A stretch of DNA of 64,000 nt, from assembly GCA_041671505.1 (NCBI GenBank), contig JBAZBK010000010.1, positions 1-64,000 of the forward strand, written 5' to 3'. The notes under the pieces were generated by a model. The model was given only the letters and a program-made list of their open reading frames with translations. It was not told the DNA's origin and did no database searches. This DNA comes from JACPDH01 sp041671505. GTDB taxonomy: Bacteria > Acidobacteriota > Thermoanaerobaculia > Gp7-AA8. A program made the translations under genes and the position numbers. Each line of letters begins with the position of its first letter. Position 1 is the stretch's first letter. This document shows positions 32,345-44,300 of the stretch, one piece after another.

Positions 32345-34288
32345 ATGCGAACCAGACTGAGCTCTTTCGTCTTCCTCGCCCTACTGATCACGTCGCTCGG
32401 AACCCCGGCGTTTGCGGCCTGGCGGGTCGTCGGCTGGAGTGAGCTCGGCATGCACTGCATGGACGGCGACTTCTCGGTCTTCTCGATCCTGCCGCCGTAC
32501 AACACGATCCACGCCCAGGTGATCGACGGGAACGGTCGTCTCGTGAAGAGCAGCTCCGCGATCACGGTCACCTACGAGGCGGTCGCCGATGCGTCGGGCT
32601 CGATCAACACGACCTCGATCGGCAAGACGAATTTCTGGAGCTACACGCAGGCGCTCTTCGGCGCGTCTCCCCCGCTCGACAAGGGTCTCGTAGGATTCGG
32701 CATGCCCGGCTCCTCGAACACGCCGCAGGCGATGGCGTTCGACGCGACGCGCGCCTTCTTCACGGCCGAGGGGGTCCCGATCACGCCGATCGACGACGCC
32801 GGACATGCGAACGCGCTTCCGCTGATGAAGATCGTCGTGCGCGACGCGGCCGGAACGCTGCTCGCGTCGACCGTCGTCTCACTTCCGGTCTCCAGCGAGA
32901 TCGACTGCGTGCGCTGTCACGCCTCGAACGCGAATCCGGCGGCGAAGCCGCCGAGCGGATGGGTGAACGATCCTTCCAGGGAGCGCGACACGCGCCTCAA
33001 CATCCTCAGGATTCACGACGATTTCAACACGGGACGCTCGGCCTACGTCGCGGCGCTCGCGTCCGCCGGATACCGGTCCGAGGGACTTTTCGCCACGGCC
33101 ACCGGCGGCACGCCGATCCTCTGCGCGCGCTGCCATGCGAGCGCGGCTCTCGGAGCCGCCGGAGTGGCGGGCCTCCCTTCGATGACCTCCGCGATGCACC
33201 GCGGACACACCAACGTCAGTGACCCGAAGAGCGGAGAGCTCCTCGGCAACGCGACGACGCGCGATGCCTGTTACACCTGCCATCCGGGTGGAGAGACCCG
33301 CTGCCTTCGCGATGCGATGGGGAGCGCGGGAACTGCGACCGGCGACTACGCGATGCACTGCCAGGCGTGTCACGGCTCGATGGGCGACGTCGGCGTCTCG
33401 TCGCGGCGCGGATGGCTCGACGAGCCGACGTGCGGCGCCTGCCACACCGGCACCGAAACGTCGAACAGCGGGCAGCTTCGCTACACGACGGTGTTCGACG
33501 CGCCTGGCCACGTCCGCGTGCCCGTCCCGACGACGTTCCAGACGAACGCGAACACTCCGGTGACCGGTTCCTCCCTCTTCCGCATGTCGACCGGTCACGG
33601 CGGGCTCTTCTGCCCTGCGTGCCACGGCGCGCCGCACGCGGTCGCGCCGAGCCGCTCGGACTCCGACAATCTCCAGGCGATTGCCGCGGGAGGCGCCGCG
33701 GGCGTCCTCGGCGAGTGTTCCGCCTGCCATCCGACGGTTCCGTCGACCGCGACGGGAGGGCCACACGGACTCCATCCGGTCGGCCAGTCGTGGCTCTCGG
33801 GCCACAAGGACCCCGGCGAGAGCGAGTCGAACTGCAGGCCGTGCCACGGCACGACCGACCGCGGCGGTCCGCTCTCCGCCACCCTGCGCGATCGTTCGTT
33901 CAGCAGCTTCGGGCAGAAGAACTGGTGGCGCGGGTCGCGGATCGGCTGCTACTCCTGCCACAGCGGACCTAACAGCGAGAGCGGATCGAAGAACGGCGCC
34001 CCGAGCATCTCGGGCGCCGCGCTCCAGACGCGAACGGGAGCGTCGGCGTCGGCAACGCTCACGGCAACCGACCCGAACAACGACGCGCTCACCCTGCGCG
34101 TCGTGCGCAACCCGAAGCACGGGAGCGCAGGCTTCGAAGGAAAGATCCTCACCTACGTGCCCGACCCCGGGTACGCCGGAACGGACGACTTCACCGTCGC
34201 CGCGCGCGACAGCTACTCCGACTCGAACCTCGCGACGGTGACGGTGAGCGTGGTCGGAACGGAGAGGAGACGACCAGCAAGGCGGTGA
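32345..34288 (+). CDS. Exported nine-heme c-type cytochrome
   Basis: The 647-residue product has a signal peptide (MRTRLSSFVFLALLITSLG...AFA). Nine CXXCH heme-binding motifs are present: CVRCH, CARCH, CYTCH, CQACH, CGACH, CPACH, CSACH, CRPCH and CYSCH (about residues 185-540). The C-terminal 90 residues form a cadherin- or Ig-like module (DPNNDALTLRVV; YVPDPGYAGTDDFTVAA). It is likely a periplasmic or surface electron carrier. No other cytochrome, porin or oxidoreductase gene is adjacent, so its partners are elsewhere. A short GAAGAG precedes the ATG. Confidence 0.9.
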   Translation: MRTRLSSFVFLALLITSLGTPAFAAWRVVGWSELGMHCMDGDFSVFSILPPYNTIHAQVIDGNGRLVKSSSAITVTYEAVADASGSINTTSIGKTNFWSYTQALFGASPPLDKGLVGFGMPGSSNTPQAMAFDATRAFFTAEGVPITPIDDAGHANALPLMKIVVRDAAGTLLASTVVSLPVSSEIDCVRCHASNANPAAKPPSGWVNDPSRERDTRLNILRIHDDFNTGRSAYVAALASAGYRSEGLFATATGGTPILCARCHASAALGAAGVAGLPSMTSAMHRGHTNVSDPKSGELLGNATTRDACYTCHPGGETRCLRDAMGSAGTATGDYAMHCQACHGSMGDVGVSSRRGWLDEPTCGACHTGTETSNSGQLRYTTVFDAPGHVRVPVPTTFQTNANTPVTGSSLFRMSTGHGGLFCPACHGAPHAVAPSRSDSDNLQAIAAGGAAGVLGECSACHPTVPSTATGGPHGLHPVGQSWLSGHKDPGESESNCRPCHGTTDRGGPLSATLRDRSFSSFGQKNWWRGSRIGCYSCHSGPNSESGSKNGAPSISGAALQTRTGASASATLTATDPNNDALTLRVVRNPKHGSAGFEGKILTYVPDPGYAGTDDFTVAARDSYSDSNLATVTVSVVGTERRRPARR

Positions 34289-34295
34289 CTCGTTC

Positions 34296-34362
34296 GTGGC
34301 GGAGGCGTCCGGCCTCCGCGGCGGCGCTCCGCGCCGCTGCAACGGCCGGAGGCCGTTGCCAC
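34296..34362. repeat. REPIN, GTGGCGGAGG family
   Basis: The left unit (34296-34319) is GTGG plus a CGGAGGC/GGCCTCCG palindrome. The inverted right unit (34339-34362) has a CGGCC-GGA-GGCCG core and GCCAC end. Between them a GCGGCGC-TCC-GCGCCGC hairpin fills the interior. Flanking TTCGTGGC/GCCACGAA adds symmetry. It lies seven bases after the cytochrome stop and may act as a transcript end. A single related unit is at 7653-7676. Confidence 0.78.
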
Positions 34363-34420
34363 GAAAGCGCCGCCGTGTTCAATGCAAAGGGCGCCGACTC
34401 GCGCCGACGCCCTGACTCGC

Positions 34421-34498
34421 TGCCTGCTTTGACCTTTGGCCTTTGGCCTCTGGCCTGCTTCTCGCCTATCGCCTATCGCCTCTCGCCTCTCGCCTGCC
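34421..34498. repeat. Unpaired 7-bp iterated arm before the asnS stop
   Basis: The bases TTTGGCC TTTGGCC TCTGGCC TGCT, then TCTCGCC TATCGCC TATCGCC TCTCGCC TCTCGCC TGCC repeat with a 7-bp period and reach the asnS stop at 34499. Two word types (GGCC then CGCC) are joined. No inverted partner is seen in the flanking 300 bases, so half of an element may have been lost. Confidence 0.7.
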
Positions 34499-35791
<1,293 letters not shown>

Positions 35792-35933
35792 GGTCGTCGT
35801 CCTGTCTCCGGACCTTCCCCGGAAAGGCGGGCATTATAGCGGGGCGACGCAGCGGGCGCGAACGCCGGCTAGGGGCGACTTGACCTCGCACGACCGAGAC
35901 TCGAAGAATTGATCGGGTTGGGGCTCAAGCGGT

Positions 35934-36042
35934 TTTTCTGAAGTGAGAACGCAGAACGTTGAATCTTGAACCCAGAAGGACTCCTCAGGCCGGCCTCTTT
36001 CTGGGTTCAAAATTCAACGTTCTGCGTTCTCACTTCAAAAAA
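35934..36042. repeat. 7-bp iterated inverted repeat, AT-rich
   Basis: The left arm (35934-35979) has words GAGAACG CAGAACG TTGAATC TTGAACC CAGAA. The right arm (35997-36042) is its inverse over about 45 bases, with a single T-for-C difference in the clearest part. The loop is about 17 bases. Terminal T- and A-runs (35934-35938; 36036-36041) could make it a bidirectional terminator between the histidine kinase stop and the asnS promoter region. It fills much of the 278-bp spacer. Confidence 0.83.
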
Positions 36043-36069
36043 TCCCCAAATCGCACGCGGAGCGTTCTC

Positions 36070-38205
36070 TCACGTCGGGCTGCCGGCACCTTCCAGGAGC
36101 TCGTCCCGGCTGCCTGCCTCGTCGTCGCGAGACTGTTCGCAGTCGACCGGCAGGAGAACGGTGAAGGTCGAGCCCGCTCCCTCGGTTGACTCGACGTCGA
36201 TTCGTCCACCGTGAAGGTCGACGAGCCCGCGGGCGAGGGAGAGGCCGAGGCCCGTGCCGCGCCGGGCGCGCGCGTCGCGGGTGTCGACCTGGTAGAACTG
36301 GTCGAAAATGCGATGGAGCTCGCCGCGCGGGATGCCGATTCCGGAGTCCGAAACACGGATCGCGATCGACTCGACCGCCAGCGGTGAGGCTGCCCCGTCG
36401 AGGCGCTCGATCTCGAGGCCGACCGTCGAGTTCGGGTGCGAGAACTTGACGGCGTTCGACAGGAGGTTCAGCAGGATCTGCTTGACCTTCCCCTCGTCGA
36501 GATTGACGTCGGGCACGTCGGTCGCGACGCGGCTTTCGAGCCTGATTCCCGCTTCGCCGCCGACGCCGCGGATCACGCGCTCGACCACGGCGACGGTCTT
36601 GCGCAGGTCGAACCGCTGCGCCGCAACCTCGAGGCGCCCCGCCTCGATCTTCGAGAGGTCGAGAATGTCGTTGATCAGCGTAAGGAGGTGCTGTCCCGCC
36701 TCGTGGATGTTCTCCACGAACTTGAACAGCCTCGCCGTGAGCATCGCCCGCGACGAGCCGAGCAGCACGCCGGAGAAGCCGATGATCGAGTTGAGCGGCG
36801 TGCGCAGCTCGTGCGACATCTGCGCGAGGAACTGGCTCTTCGACCGGTCCGCCGCCACGAGGCGCAGGTTTGTTTCCTGCAGCTCGTTCGTCCGGTCGAG
36901 CACCCGGTTTTCGAGCTGCCCCGTGAGGTGCGAAAGGTCGCGGAAGAGAACGGCGTTGTCGAGAGCGACCGCGGCCTGGTTCGCAATCGTCGTCAGCAGG
37001 ATCTCGTCGTCCTGCGAAAAGGCGTTCTTCTTGAAGCTCTGCACCGAGATCACGCCGAGCACGCGGTCGCGCGCGATCATCGGAACCCCCAGCCATCCCT
37101 CCGTCGCCTTGCCGTCGTCGACGGCGACGATCCCCATCCGCTCCGTTTCTTCCGTGTCGGCGAGCCGCAGCGGCCTGCGGTTGAGGAACACCCAGGAATT
37201 GAGCCCCGATCCAACCGGGAAACGAAACTTCGGGAGGACCGCCCCGTCACGGATGTCGAGCTCGGCGACCAGCTCGTTCGTCGCCTCGTCGTGGATAGCG
37301 ATCGAGAAGAACGAGACGTCGACCGAATTCCGGCACGCCTCGTAGATCGCGCGGAGGAGCTCGTCGGTCTTGAACTGGATTGAGATCGTCCGGCCGACAT
37401 TGCTGAGCGATGCGAGGCGATGCACCAGCCGGTCGCGCGCTCCGCGCGTCACCGCGAGGTTGCGCGCCACGAGGTTGAACACCACGAACATGAAGGCCCA
37501 GCCGAAGATCGCGCCCGGGCCCATCGATCCGAAGTGAAGGCTCATCAAGACCGCGTAGGGAAGCGTCAGCCCAAAGATCGTCGCGTCGACGATTGTGTCG
37601 CGGACGAAGTCGCGCAACGTCGATCCGTAAATGAGCTCCACCTGATCCATGACGACATGGTTCGCGAAGAGGAGCGCGACGCCGGTGATCGCGATCCGGA
37701 GGGCCGAGACCCACGACGAGTCGAGCGCCGGGGTCACTCCGCCGACCGCCTCGTAGACGCTCCCCGCGAAGAGGACCGGGATCCCGTAGGTGCCGGCCTG
37801 CCCGAAGACACGCGCCCAGTTCACGCCGGGGTCGTCGAGCGACGACTTGTTGGGACCGAGCTGAAGCACGCCGAGCGCGCGCGTGATCGTGGTCGCGGCG
37901 ACCGCGATGCAGCAGGAGACGACGGGACCGAGCAGCGGGAGCATCGCCGTCGAGGAGGTCAGCGCGAGATTGACGAACGTCTTCTCCGAGAGCTTGAACT
38001 TGAACAGGGAAAGGGCGAAGGCGAGAGCGAAGTAGATCGCGATCAGGTACGGGGCATCCGCGCCGAGCTCCGCGAGCACGCGGCCCGTATCGTCGCGCCG
38101 GAAAACCGCCACGGCGACGAGGAGCAGATAGGCCGCGATCCCCTGGAAGAGAAACGTCGCGATCAATTTCCTGCGAAGGGCTTCTTCCGAGTTGCCTCCA
38201 GCCAA
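36070..38205 (-). CDS. Membrane histidine kinase with GAF domain
   Basis: This 711-residue sensor kinase has about seven N-terminal membrane helices (about 15-235), a GAF domain (about 270-420, with IAIHDEATNELVAEL and LGVPMIARDRVLGVISVQSF), a coiled stretch, then HisKA with MSHELRTPLNSIIGFSG (phosphoryl His about 463). The ATPase has NLLSNAVKFS (N box), DSGIGIP (G1) and GTGLGLSLA (G2). No receiver or regulator gene is adjacent, so it is an orphan. The membrane part lacks a known sensor signature. TTG 38205 is chosen since GGAGG lies nine bases upstream; the frame stays open far beyond and is a shadow of the divergent gene. Confidence 0.88.
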   Translation of the reverse strand: MAGGNSEEALRRKLIATFLFQGIAAYLLLVAVAVFRRDDTGRVLAELGADAPYLIAIYFALAFALSLFKFKLSEKTFVNLALTSSTAMLPLLGPVVSCCIAVAATTITRALGVLQLGPNKSSLDDPGVNWARVFGQAGTYGIPVLFAGSVYEAVGGVTPALDSSWVSALRIAITGVALLFANHVVMDQVELIYGSTLRDFVRDTIVDATIFGLTLPYAVLMSLHFGSMGPGAIFGWAFMFVVFNLVARNLAVTRGARDRLVHRLASLSNVGRTISIQFKTDELLRAIYEACRNSVDVSFFSIAIHDEATNELVAELDIRDGAVLPKFRFPVGSGLNSWVFLNRRPLRLADTEETERMGIVAVDDGKATEGWLGVPMIARDRVLGVISVQSFKKNAFSQDDEILLTTIANQAAVALDNAVLFRDLSHLTGQLENRVLDRTNELQETNLRLVAADRSKSQFLAQMSHELRTPLNSIIGFSGVLLGSSRAMLTARLFKFVENIHEAGQHLLTLINDILDLSKIEAGRLEVAAQRFDLRKTVAVVERVIRGVGGEAGIRLESRVATDVPDVNLDEGKVKQILLNLLSNAVKFSHPNSTVGLEIERLDGAASPLAVESIAIRVSDSGIGIPRGELHRIFDQFYQVDTRDARARRGTGLGLSLARGLVDLHGGRIDVESTEGAGSTFTVLLPVDCEQSRDDEAGSRDELLEGAGSPT

Positions 38206-38404
38206 GCGCGACGGCCTCCGATCAGCGCCGATGGTATCGCCAAATTGCGACGTGCGGCAGCAGGGTGGTGCAGAACGTTCACCGGCCGTTCGAAACGTAA
38301 CGTCGCGACCTCCCGCAGAGTCACAAGAATTTAGGAAACTCGCGCGCGCGTTCTCCGCAACGACGCATTGATCCGGAGTTGCGTGCGGAGTGACGAGGGG
38401 GACC

Positions 38405-41272
38405 ATGAGGCGGACGTCGATCGCAGCAGTGCTTCTAATGTTTGTGGCCATCGCGGCGCACGGGGATGCCGAGGCGAAGCGTTGCCGGAGCTGCGGCGGG
38501 CTCGTTGCGGGTTCGGCGCTCCCCGGAATCGCGGTCCCGCTCCTCGTCCGAGGGAATGCGAGCGAAACGACCACGTTCGAGGAGTCGCTCTCCACCCTCA
38601 CGCCGGAGCAGGCCGCGCTCGCGACCGTGGTCATCGACATCGACAAGGCACCGTCGACGATCGAAGAGGCTGAGGCGACGGTCGGCACCCTCATCTCCGC
38701 GAAGCTCGGGGGCGGGCGCTCCTTCGAATCGGCAGGCATCTCCACGCGCGGCGTATCGAGCGAGATCGCGGCGTACCTCGTGCGCCGCATGGCCGTCCTT
38801 CTCCAGGGTCGGAGCGTCACCTCGCGGATCGTCGTGGCGGTCTCCTCTCCCGACGAGCTCGCCGCTCTCGCTTCGGCCGGGGCAGCCTCGTACTACGACG
38901 CCGTCCTCGTCGACGAGACGGCGCGGGCCGCCGTCGTCTCGTGGCTCGAAGCGAACGACCCGTCGAAGAAGATCGTGGTGACCGCGTCGCCGCGCGCGGC
39001 CAACCCGCTCCACGACATTGCCGCACAGTTCGGAGGCAATGTCGACCGGGTCTTCCTTTCCGCTGATCCTTCAGCCGCCGGCGCGATTGCCGCGATGAAC
39101 GTCGAGCTCTCCGGAGACTTCGCCGTCGATCCCTCCTCGGATGGCACGATCCTCACGCGCGACACGAAGGTCGTCGAAGGGACTCCGATCGTCCTCGTGC
39201 GAGGCGAAGATCTCCACACGGTCGTCGTTCCTCCGGGGAGCGTCGACGAGGCGCGAATCGTGTCGATCTCCGACGGCGGCTTCGTCGGCGCGCGGCGCAT
39301 CTCGTCCACGGGCAGCATCGCGTACCGCGACGTCGGCAGGAAGGAGGGGCGTTATCTGATCGGCACGATGCCGTCGCGCGACGGCTACCTCTTCATGCTC
39401 GATCGCCCGGCGCCGGACGAGGTCAAGGGCGCGCTCTCCGAGAAGATCCAGGTCGCGACCGAGAAGCGGCTCTCCGTCGAGGAGATCATCCGCAGCCACC
39501 AGGCGTACTGGGAGTACGAGCTGACGATCACACCGCGCTACGTCGCGCACAACCAGACCGACCTCCGCTTCTCGCTCGGTCCGACGGCGGAGCGGATCGA
39601 GGTCTCGATCACAGGACCGCATTTCTTCGACGGCGACCGCCGCAACGACTGGCTCTGGAGCGACTTCTTCGTCAACGGCGTGAAGTGGAAGTACGGCGAG
39701 TTCCCGCAGCTTCCGATCGTCCAGGCCGAGAAGGTCACGCAGCTTCCGCTCGCGATCAACCTCACGAACGAATATCGCTACGAGCTCGTGGGCGAGGAAA
39801 AGCTCGGCCCGTTCGACACCTGGGTGGTGCGCTTCGCGCCGCCGCCTAACGCACCGGAGGGGTTGCCGCTGTACCGCGGCACCGTCTGGATCGACAAGAG
39901 AACGTACGCCCGCGTGCGCATGTCGATGATCCAGCTGAACCTCGGCGGAGAGGTGCTCTCGAACGAGGAGACGACCGACTACGCGATCTTCGACGCGACG
40001 ACCTCGATGCCGATCAGTCCCGACGACGCGAGCCGCGCGCCCGCCTCGTCCCTGCTCTGGCTTCCGGGATCGATCACCGCGCAGCAGGTCGTCTCGGCGA
40101 TCAGTCGGCCGCTCGCGGTCGAGCGGAAGACCACGTTCAGCGCCTTCGAGCTGCAGCCGCTCGACTTCGACGCGCGCTACGCGACCGCGACCGAGTCGAA
40201 GAAGCGGATGGTCCGCGACACCGAGGAGGGGCTTCGCTATCTCGTGAAGGACGAGAGCGGCGGGCGGGTCGTGCAGGAGGGGTTCAAGACGTCTCAGCTC
40301 TTCCTCCTCGGCGGGCTGCGGCACGACGAAGGGGCCGAGTATCCGGTGCTCCCGTTGGCCGGCGTGAACTACTTCGACTGGAAGTTTCTCGACAGGGACA
40401 TGCAGACGAACGTCTTCTTCGCGGGCGTCATCCTCGCGGCGAGCTTCGCCGACGCATCGTTCGTCGGCACGCGCGCCGCCGTCGGGCTCGACACGTTCGC
40501 GCTCGCGATCCCCTTCGAGAGCACGATGTTCCGCAACGGCGAGGAGTCGAAGGGAGAGACGGTCGAGCGGCAGCCCTTCTCGATCAACGCGCGCATCTCC
40601 CGTCCGTTAGGCTCGTTCCTCAACGTGCACGCCTCGATGGCGGCCACCTGGGTCGGCTTCGGCAAGGCCGAGGACACGGCGCCCGGCTTCGTCCTCCCGA
40701 CCGACACCTGGGTCCTCTCCCCGTCGGTCGGCATCCGCTACGACCGCCGCGGCTACTCGCTTTCCGGCTTCTACGAGTACGGGACGAGAACGTCGTGGCA
40801 GCCGTGGGGAATCGCTTCGGAGTACAGCGACGAGCAGAAGGATTTCGAAAAGTGGGGAGTGACCGTCGCGAAGGGATTCTTCCTTCCGAAGTTCCAGCGG
40901 CTCGGCATCGAGGCGAGCTGGTTCGACGGGAACGACCTCGACCGCTTCTCGAAGTACGAGCTCGGCTCGTTCGGCGGCGAGCGCCTGCGAGGTGTCCGCT
41001 CCGACTCGGTGCGCGCCGAGACGCTGATCACCGGCCACCTGTCGTACGGCTTCGTCGTCTCCGACCTCTTCCGCCTCGAGGCCTTCTACGACGCCGCGTC
41101 GATCGACGACGCCGCCTCGTCGTTCGACGGCGAGATCTTCCAGGGCGTCGGCATCGGTGGGCAGACGGTGGCGCCGTGGGGGCTCATCATCCGTTTCGAT
41201 CTCGGGAAGACGGTCGGATCGACGAGCCAGGACGGCTTCACCGGAACGATCCTCTTCCTCAAGCTGCTCTGA
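38405..41272 (+). CDS. Large exported, probably outer-membrane beta-barrel protein
   Basis: The 955-residue product begins with a signal peptide (SIAAVLLMFVAIAAHGDAEA) followed by CRSC. Residues about 40-300 are an alpha/beta region with VVIDIDKAPSTIEEAEATVG and PIVLVRGEDLHTVVVPPG, reminiscent of M16-like or plug-like modules. The middle (about 360-600) has the pattern TPRYVAHNQTDLRFSLGP, then LGPFDTWVVRFAPPPN and GTVWIDKRTYARVRM, as in exported lipid- or protein-handling proteins. The C-terminal 300 residues are alternating beta strands ending in FDLGKTV..GTILFLKLL, typical of a barrel. GAGGGGGACC precedes ATG 38405. The function is unknown. Confidence 0.78.
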   Translation: MRRTSIAAVLLMFVAIAAHGDAEAKRCRSCGGLVAGSALPGIAVPLLVRGNASETTTFEESLSTLTPEQAALATVVIDIDKAPSTIEEAEATVGTLISAKLGGGRSFESAGISTRGVSSEIAAYLVRRMAVLLQGRSVTSRIVVAVSSPDELAALASAGAASYYDAVLVDETARAAVVSWLEANDPSKKIVVTASPRAANPLHDIAAQFGGNVDRVFLSADPSAAGAIAAMNVELSGDFAVDPSSDGTILTRDTKVVEGTPIVLVRGEDLHTVVVPPGSVDEARIVSISDGGFVGARRISSTGSIAYRDVGRKEGRYLIGTMPSRDGYLFMLDRPAPDEVKGALSEKIQVATEKRLSVEEIIRSHQAYWEYELTITPRYVAHNQTDLRFSLGPTAERIEVSITGPHFFDGDRRNDWLWSDFFVNGVKWKYGEFPQLPIVQAEKVTQLPLAINLTNEYRYELVGEEKLGPFDTWVVRFAPPPNAPEGLPLYRGTVWIDKRTYARVRMSMIQLNLGGEVLSNEETTDYAIFDATTSMPISPDDASRAPASSLLWLPGSITAQQVVSAISRPLAVERKTTFSAFELQPLDFDARYATATESKKRMVRDTEEGLRYLVKDESGGRVVQEGFKTSQLFLLGGLRHDEGAEYPVLPLAGVNYFDWKFLDRDMQTNVFFAGVILAASFADASFVGTRAAVGLDTFALAIPFESTMFRNGEESKGETVERQPFSINARISRPLGSFLNVHASMAATWVGFGKAEDTAPGFVLPTDTWVLSPSVGIRYDRRGYSLSGFYEYGTRTSWQPWGIASEYSDEQKDFEKWGVTVAKGFFLPKFQRLGIEASWFDGNDLDRFSKYELGSFGGERLRGVRSDSVRAETLITGHLSYGFVVSDLFRLEAFYDAASIDDAASSFDGEIFQGVGIGGQTVAPWGLIIRFDLGKTVGSTSQDGFTGTILFLKLL

Positions 41273-41319
41273 GGCGGAACGGAGCGGAACGGGCGCGCAT
41301 GGGATAATCGATTTCCGCG

Positions 41320-44300
41320 ATGGAGCAGAGCGCGCCTCAGCGGCCGGGTCCAACGGGGCCGGCTGAAACGGGAAGCAGGCTCGAGCCGGGCACGATCGTG
41401 GCCGGGAAGTGGAGCGTCACGCGCCGGCTCGGCGCGACGCGACTCGACGAGATCTACGAAGCGCTCGACGTCGCGACGGGGGCGACCGTCGCGATTCGCG
41501 TGCTCAGGCGAGACGCCGGGAGCGACGACTCGACCTTTCGCCGCTTCGCGCGCGTCGCGCGAAGGCTGAGCGCGGTCAGGCACCCGAACGTCCAGCACAT
41601 CTTCGCCTTCGCGACCCACGAGACGAGGAGCGGCTCGCACCGCGAGCGCGCCGCGCTGCTCGTGACCGAGGCTCTCAGCGGGGAAACGCTCTCCCACCGT
41701 GTGAGGCGCGCCGGGCCACTTCGGGGCGAAGCGGCCGACGCGCTGGTCCGCGATCTCTGCGCCGGCCTGGAGGCGATTCACGGCGCGCACGCGCTGCACG
41801 GCGACATCACCGGAGCGAGCGTTCTGTTCGTGACCGATCCCGACGGGTCGACGCGAGCGGTCCTCACCGATCTCGCGTTCCTCGCCACGGGTGAGGGCGA
41901 CGATCTGGCGCTGGCGCGCGCGGTCGGCTCGCCCGCCTACCGCGCCCCGGAACAGCTGACAGGGGGAAAGCTCCATCGCACGACCGACATATTCTCGTTA
42001 GGCGCAGTCATTTACGAGGCGGTCACCGCGAGGCTTCCATTCACCGGCGGAAACCTTCTCGCCCTCGACTTCAGGCAGCTCGAAGAGGAGCCGATCCGCC
42101 CGGGCGTGTTCGCGCCCGACATCGAGCCGGCGCGGGAGCGCGCAATTCTCCGCTGCCTCGAGCGTTCGCCCGCCAACCGTTTCGAGCGCGCCCGCGACGT
42201 GCTTCGGGCGACGAAGGGCGAGAACGTCTCGACGCCGCGATTCCGCCAGGCCGCTCGCACGCTCGGCGCAGCCTCGCTCCTGATCGTCGTCATGATCGGC
42301 GGGAGCGCGCTGCTCAGCTGGGTGTCAGTGGTCGAGGATCGCCGCCTCGGCGTCGAATTCGTGAGGCTCTCCCGGCCGTCGATCGCGGTGATGCCATTCC
42401 GCGCTGACAGGATCGACGAGCGCGATGCGTGGATCGCAGTCGCGGCGACCGAGCTCCTCCGCCTGGAGCTCACACGCGACGACGCGCTGCGGGTCGCATC
42501 TCGCGAGACGGTCGTCGACGCAAGCCGCGACCTGGGGCTCGGCGAGACCGAGACGCTCCCTCCCTTCGCGCTTCGCCACGTCAGGACGCTGATCGGCGCC
42601 GAGCAGGCGCTCGTGGGCTCGTGCCACGTGCAGGGGACTGCGCCAGCCGCGGTGACCGTGACGCTCGACCTCTGCGTCCAGGACACGCGCACCGGAGAGA
42701 CGATCGGCACCGTCTTCGAGTCGGGTACGCTCGCGGAGCTTCCCGAACTGGCGGCCCGCGCGGCCGCGCGCGTTCGTCCGATCGCGGGCGCCGCCCTCTC
42801 TGACCGGGAAGCGCGCGCGGCCAGGCGCGAGACCTGGAGCCCCACCGGCCTCGAATCGTGGGCGCGCGGACTGGCCAGCCTCGACGACCGACGCGCCGAC
42901 GAGGCGGTCTCCGCGCTGACCCTGGCCGCGACGACCGACGCCGAGAACCCCGCCGTGCGCGTGGCGCTCTCGCGCGCTCTCTGGGCCTCGGGCGACGTAT
43001 CGCGCGCAATCGACGAGTCGAAGCGTGCGTGGGACGCAGCCGAAGGACTCTCGCCGGAGCGCACGCTCGAGCTCGAGCTGCGGCACGCCGAGCTCCGCAG
43101 TGATCCGGGACGACTGATCGAAGCCTATCGCCGCATGATCCGCACCTACCCTGACCGGGTCGACGACGGTTTCGGGCTCGTCGACGCCTTCGTAAGGGCG
43201 GGCGATTTTGAGGATGCGACTCGCGCCCTGCGCAGCCTCCAGTCGGCCACGTCCAGCGCTCTCGACCCGCGGCTCGCGCTCTGCGAAGCGCGGATCGCGG
43301 CGCAGAGCGGCCACTTCGCGGAGGCCATCGCTGTGGCCTCCGACGCGGTATCGATCGCGTCCGCAATCGGCGCCAGAGGGATCGAGGGCGAAGCCGAGGT
43401 GGAGCGGGCCCTGGCGTGCGCGTCGTCGGGCGACTACGCAACGTCGAAATCGTCGATCGCCGCCGCGGCCGAGGCGTTCCGCTCGCGCGGAGACCTGGAC
43501 GAGGTGGCGCGAATCACCGCGATCAGCGGGGTACTCGACCAGAGAACCGGACGGTACGACGAGGCGCTCGCGTCGCTGCGCGAGGCGGAACGCCTCTACG
43601 AGCGCATCGGCCAGCGACAGGGCCTCGCAGCGACGCGGGGCTCGATCGCCGTCCTGCTCGCGTCGCGCGGGCGGCACCGCGACGCGGCGCAAAGCTTCGA
43701 CGCCGCCCTCGAGGGGTTCGTCGCCATCGGCGACCAGGCAAACGCGACGCGCTCGCGCATCGGCCTTGCCGGGAGCCTGCTGTCGCTCGGCGCTCTGGCG
43801 GCCGCGGAATCGCAGCTCCGTGGCGTGGTCGCATCGTACCCGCCCGATGGCGACCCGACGCATCGCGCCTTCGCACTCCTCGGGCTCGCGCGGATCGAAA
43901 CGGCGCGAGGACGCATCACCCGGTCGCGAGAGCTCCTCGGCCAGGCGGCGGCGGCATTCGAGACCCGGCGCGTCGCCTCCGGCCTGCAGGAAGTCGAAAT
44001 TCTCCGCGGCATCGACGCGTGGGTCGCGGGTGACACCGCACTCGCGCGGCGGACGCTCCAGGCTGTGCGAAACGCTCCCGCATCGCCGGGGAGCGGCACG
44101 GTCTCCTGCCGCGCGTCGTTAGCGCTGGCACGCATCGACATTCAGTCGGGAGACGCGGGAACGGCGTTCGGGTCAGCCGCCGCATGCGTAGACCTGCTCT
44201 CCGCGCAGGGAAGCCCGGGCGACGCCACCACGGCCCGCGCCGTCGCCGCGATCGCGGCAGTGCGGCTCGGCGATCGCACGGGCGCGGCATCGATCCTCGA

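Noticed and set aside
36070..38820. Longer start of the histidine kinase at 38820
   Set aside because: The extension overlaps the 5' part of the divergent exported protein, and TTG 38205 has a good ribosome site.
41320..42250. Active Hanks-type Ser/Thr kinase
   Set aside because: The ATP-binding Lys, the catalytic-loop residues and DFG are altered, so catalysis is doubtful though the fold is kept.
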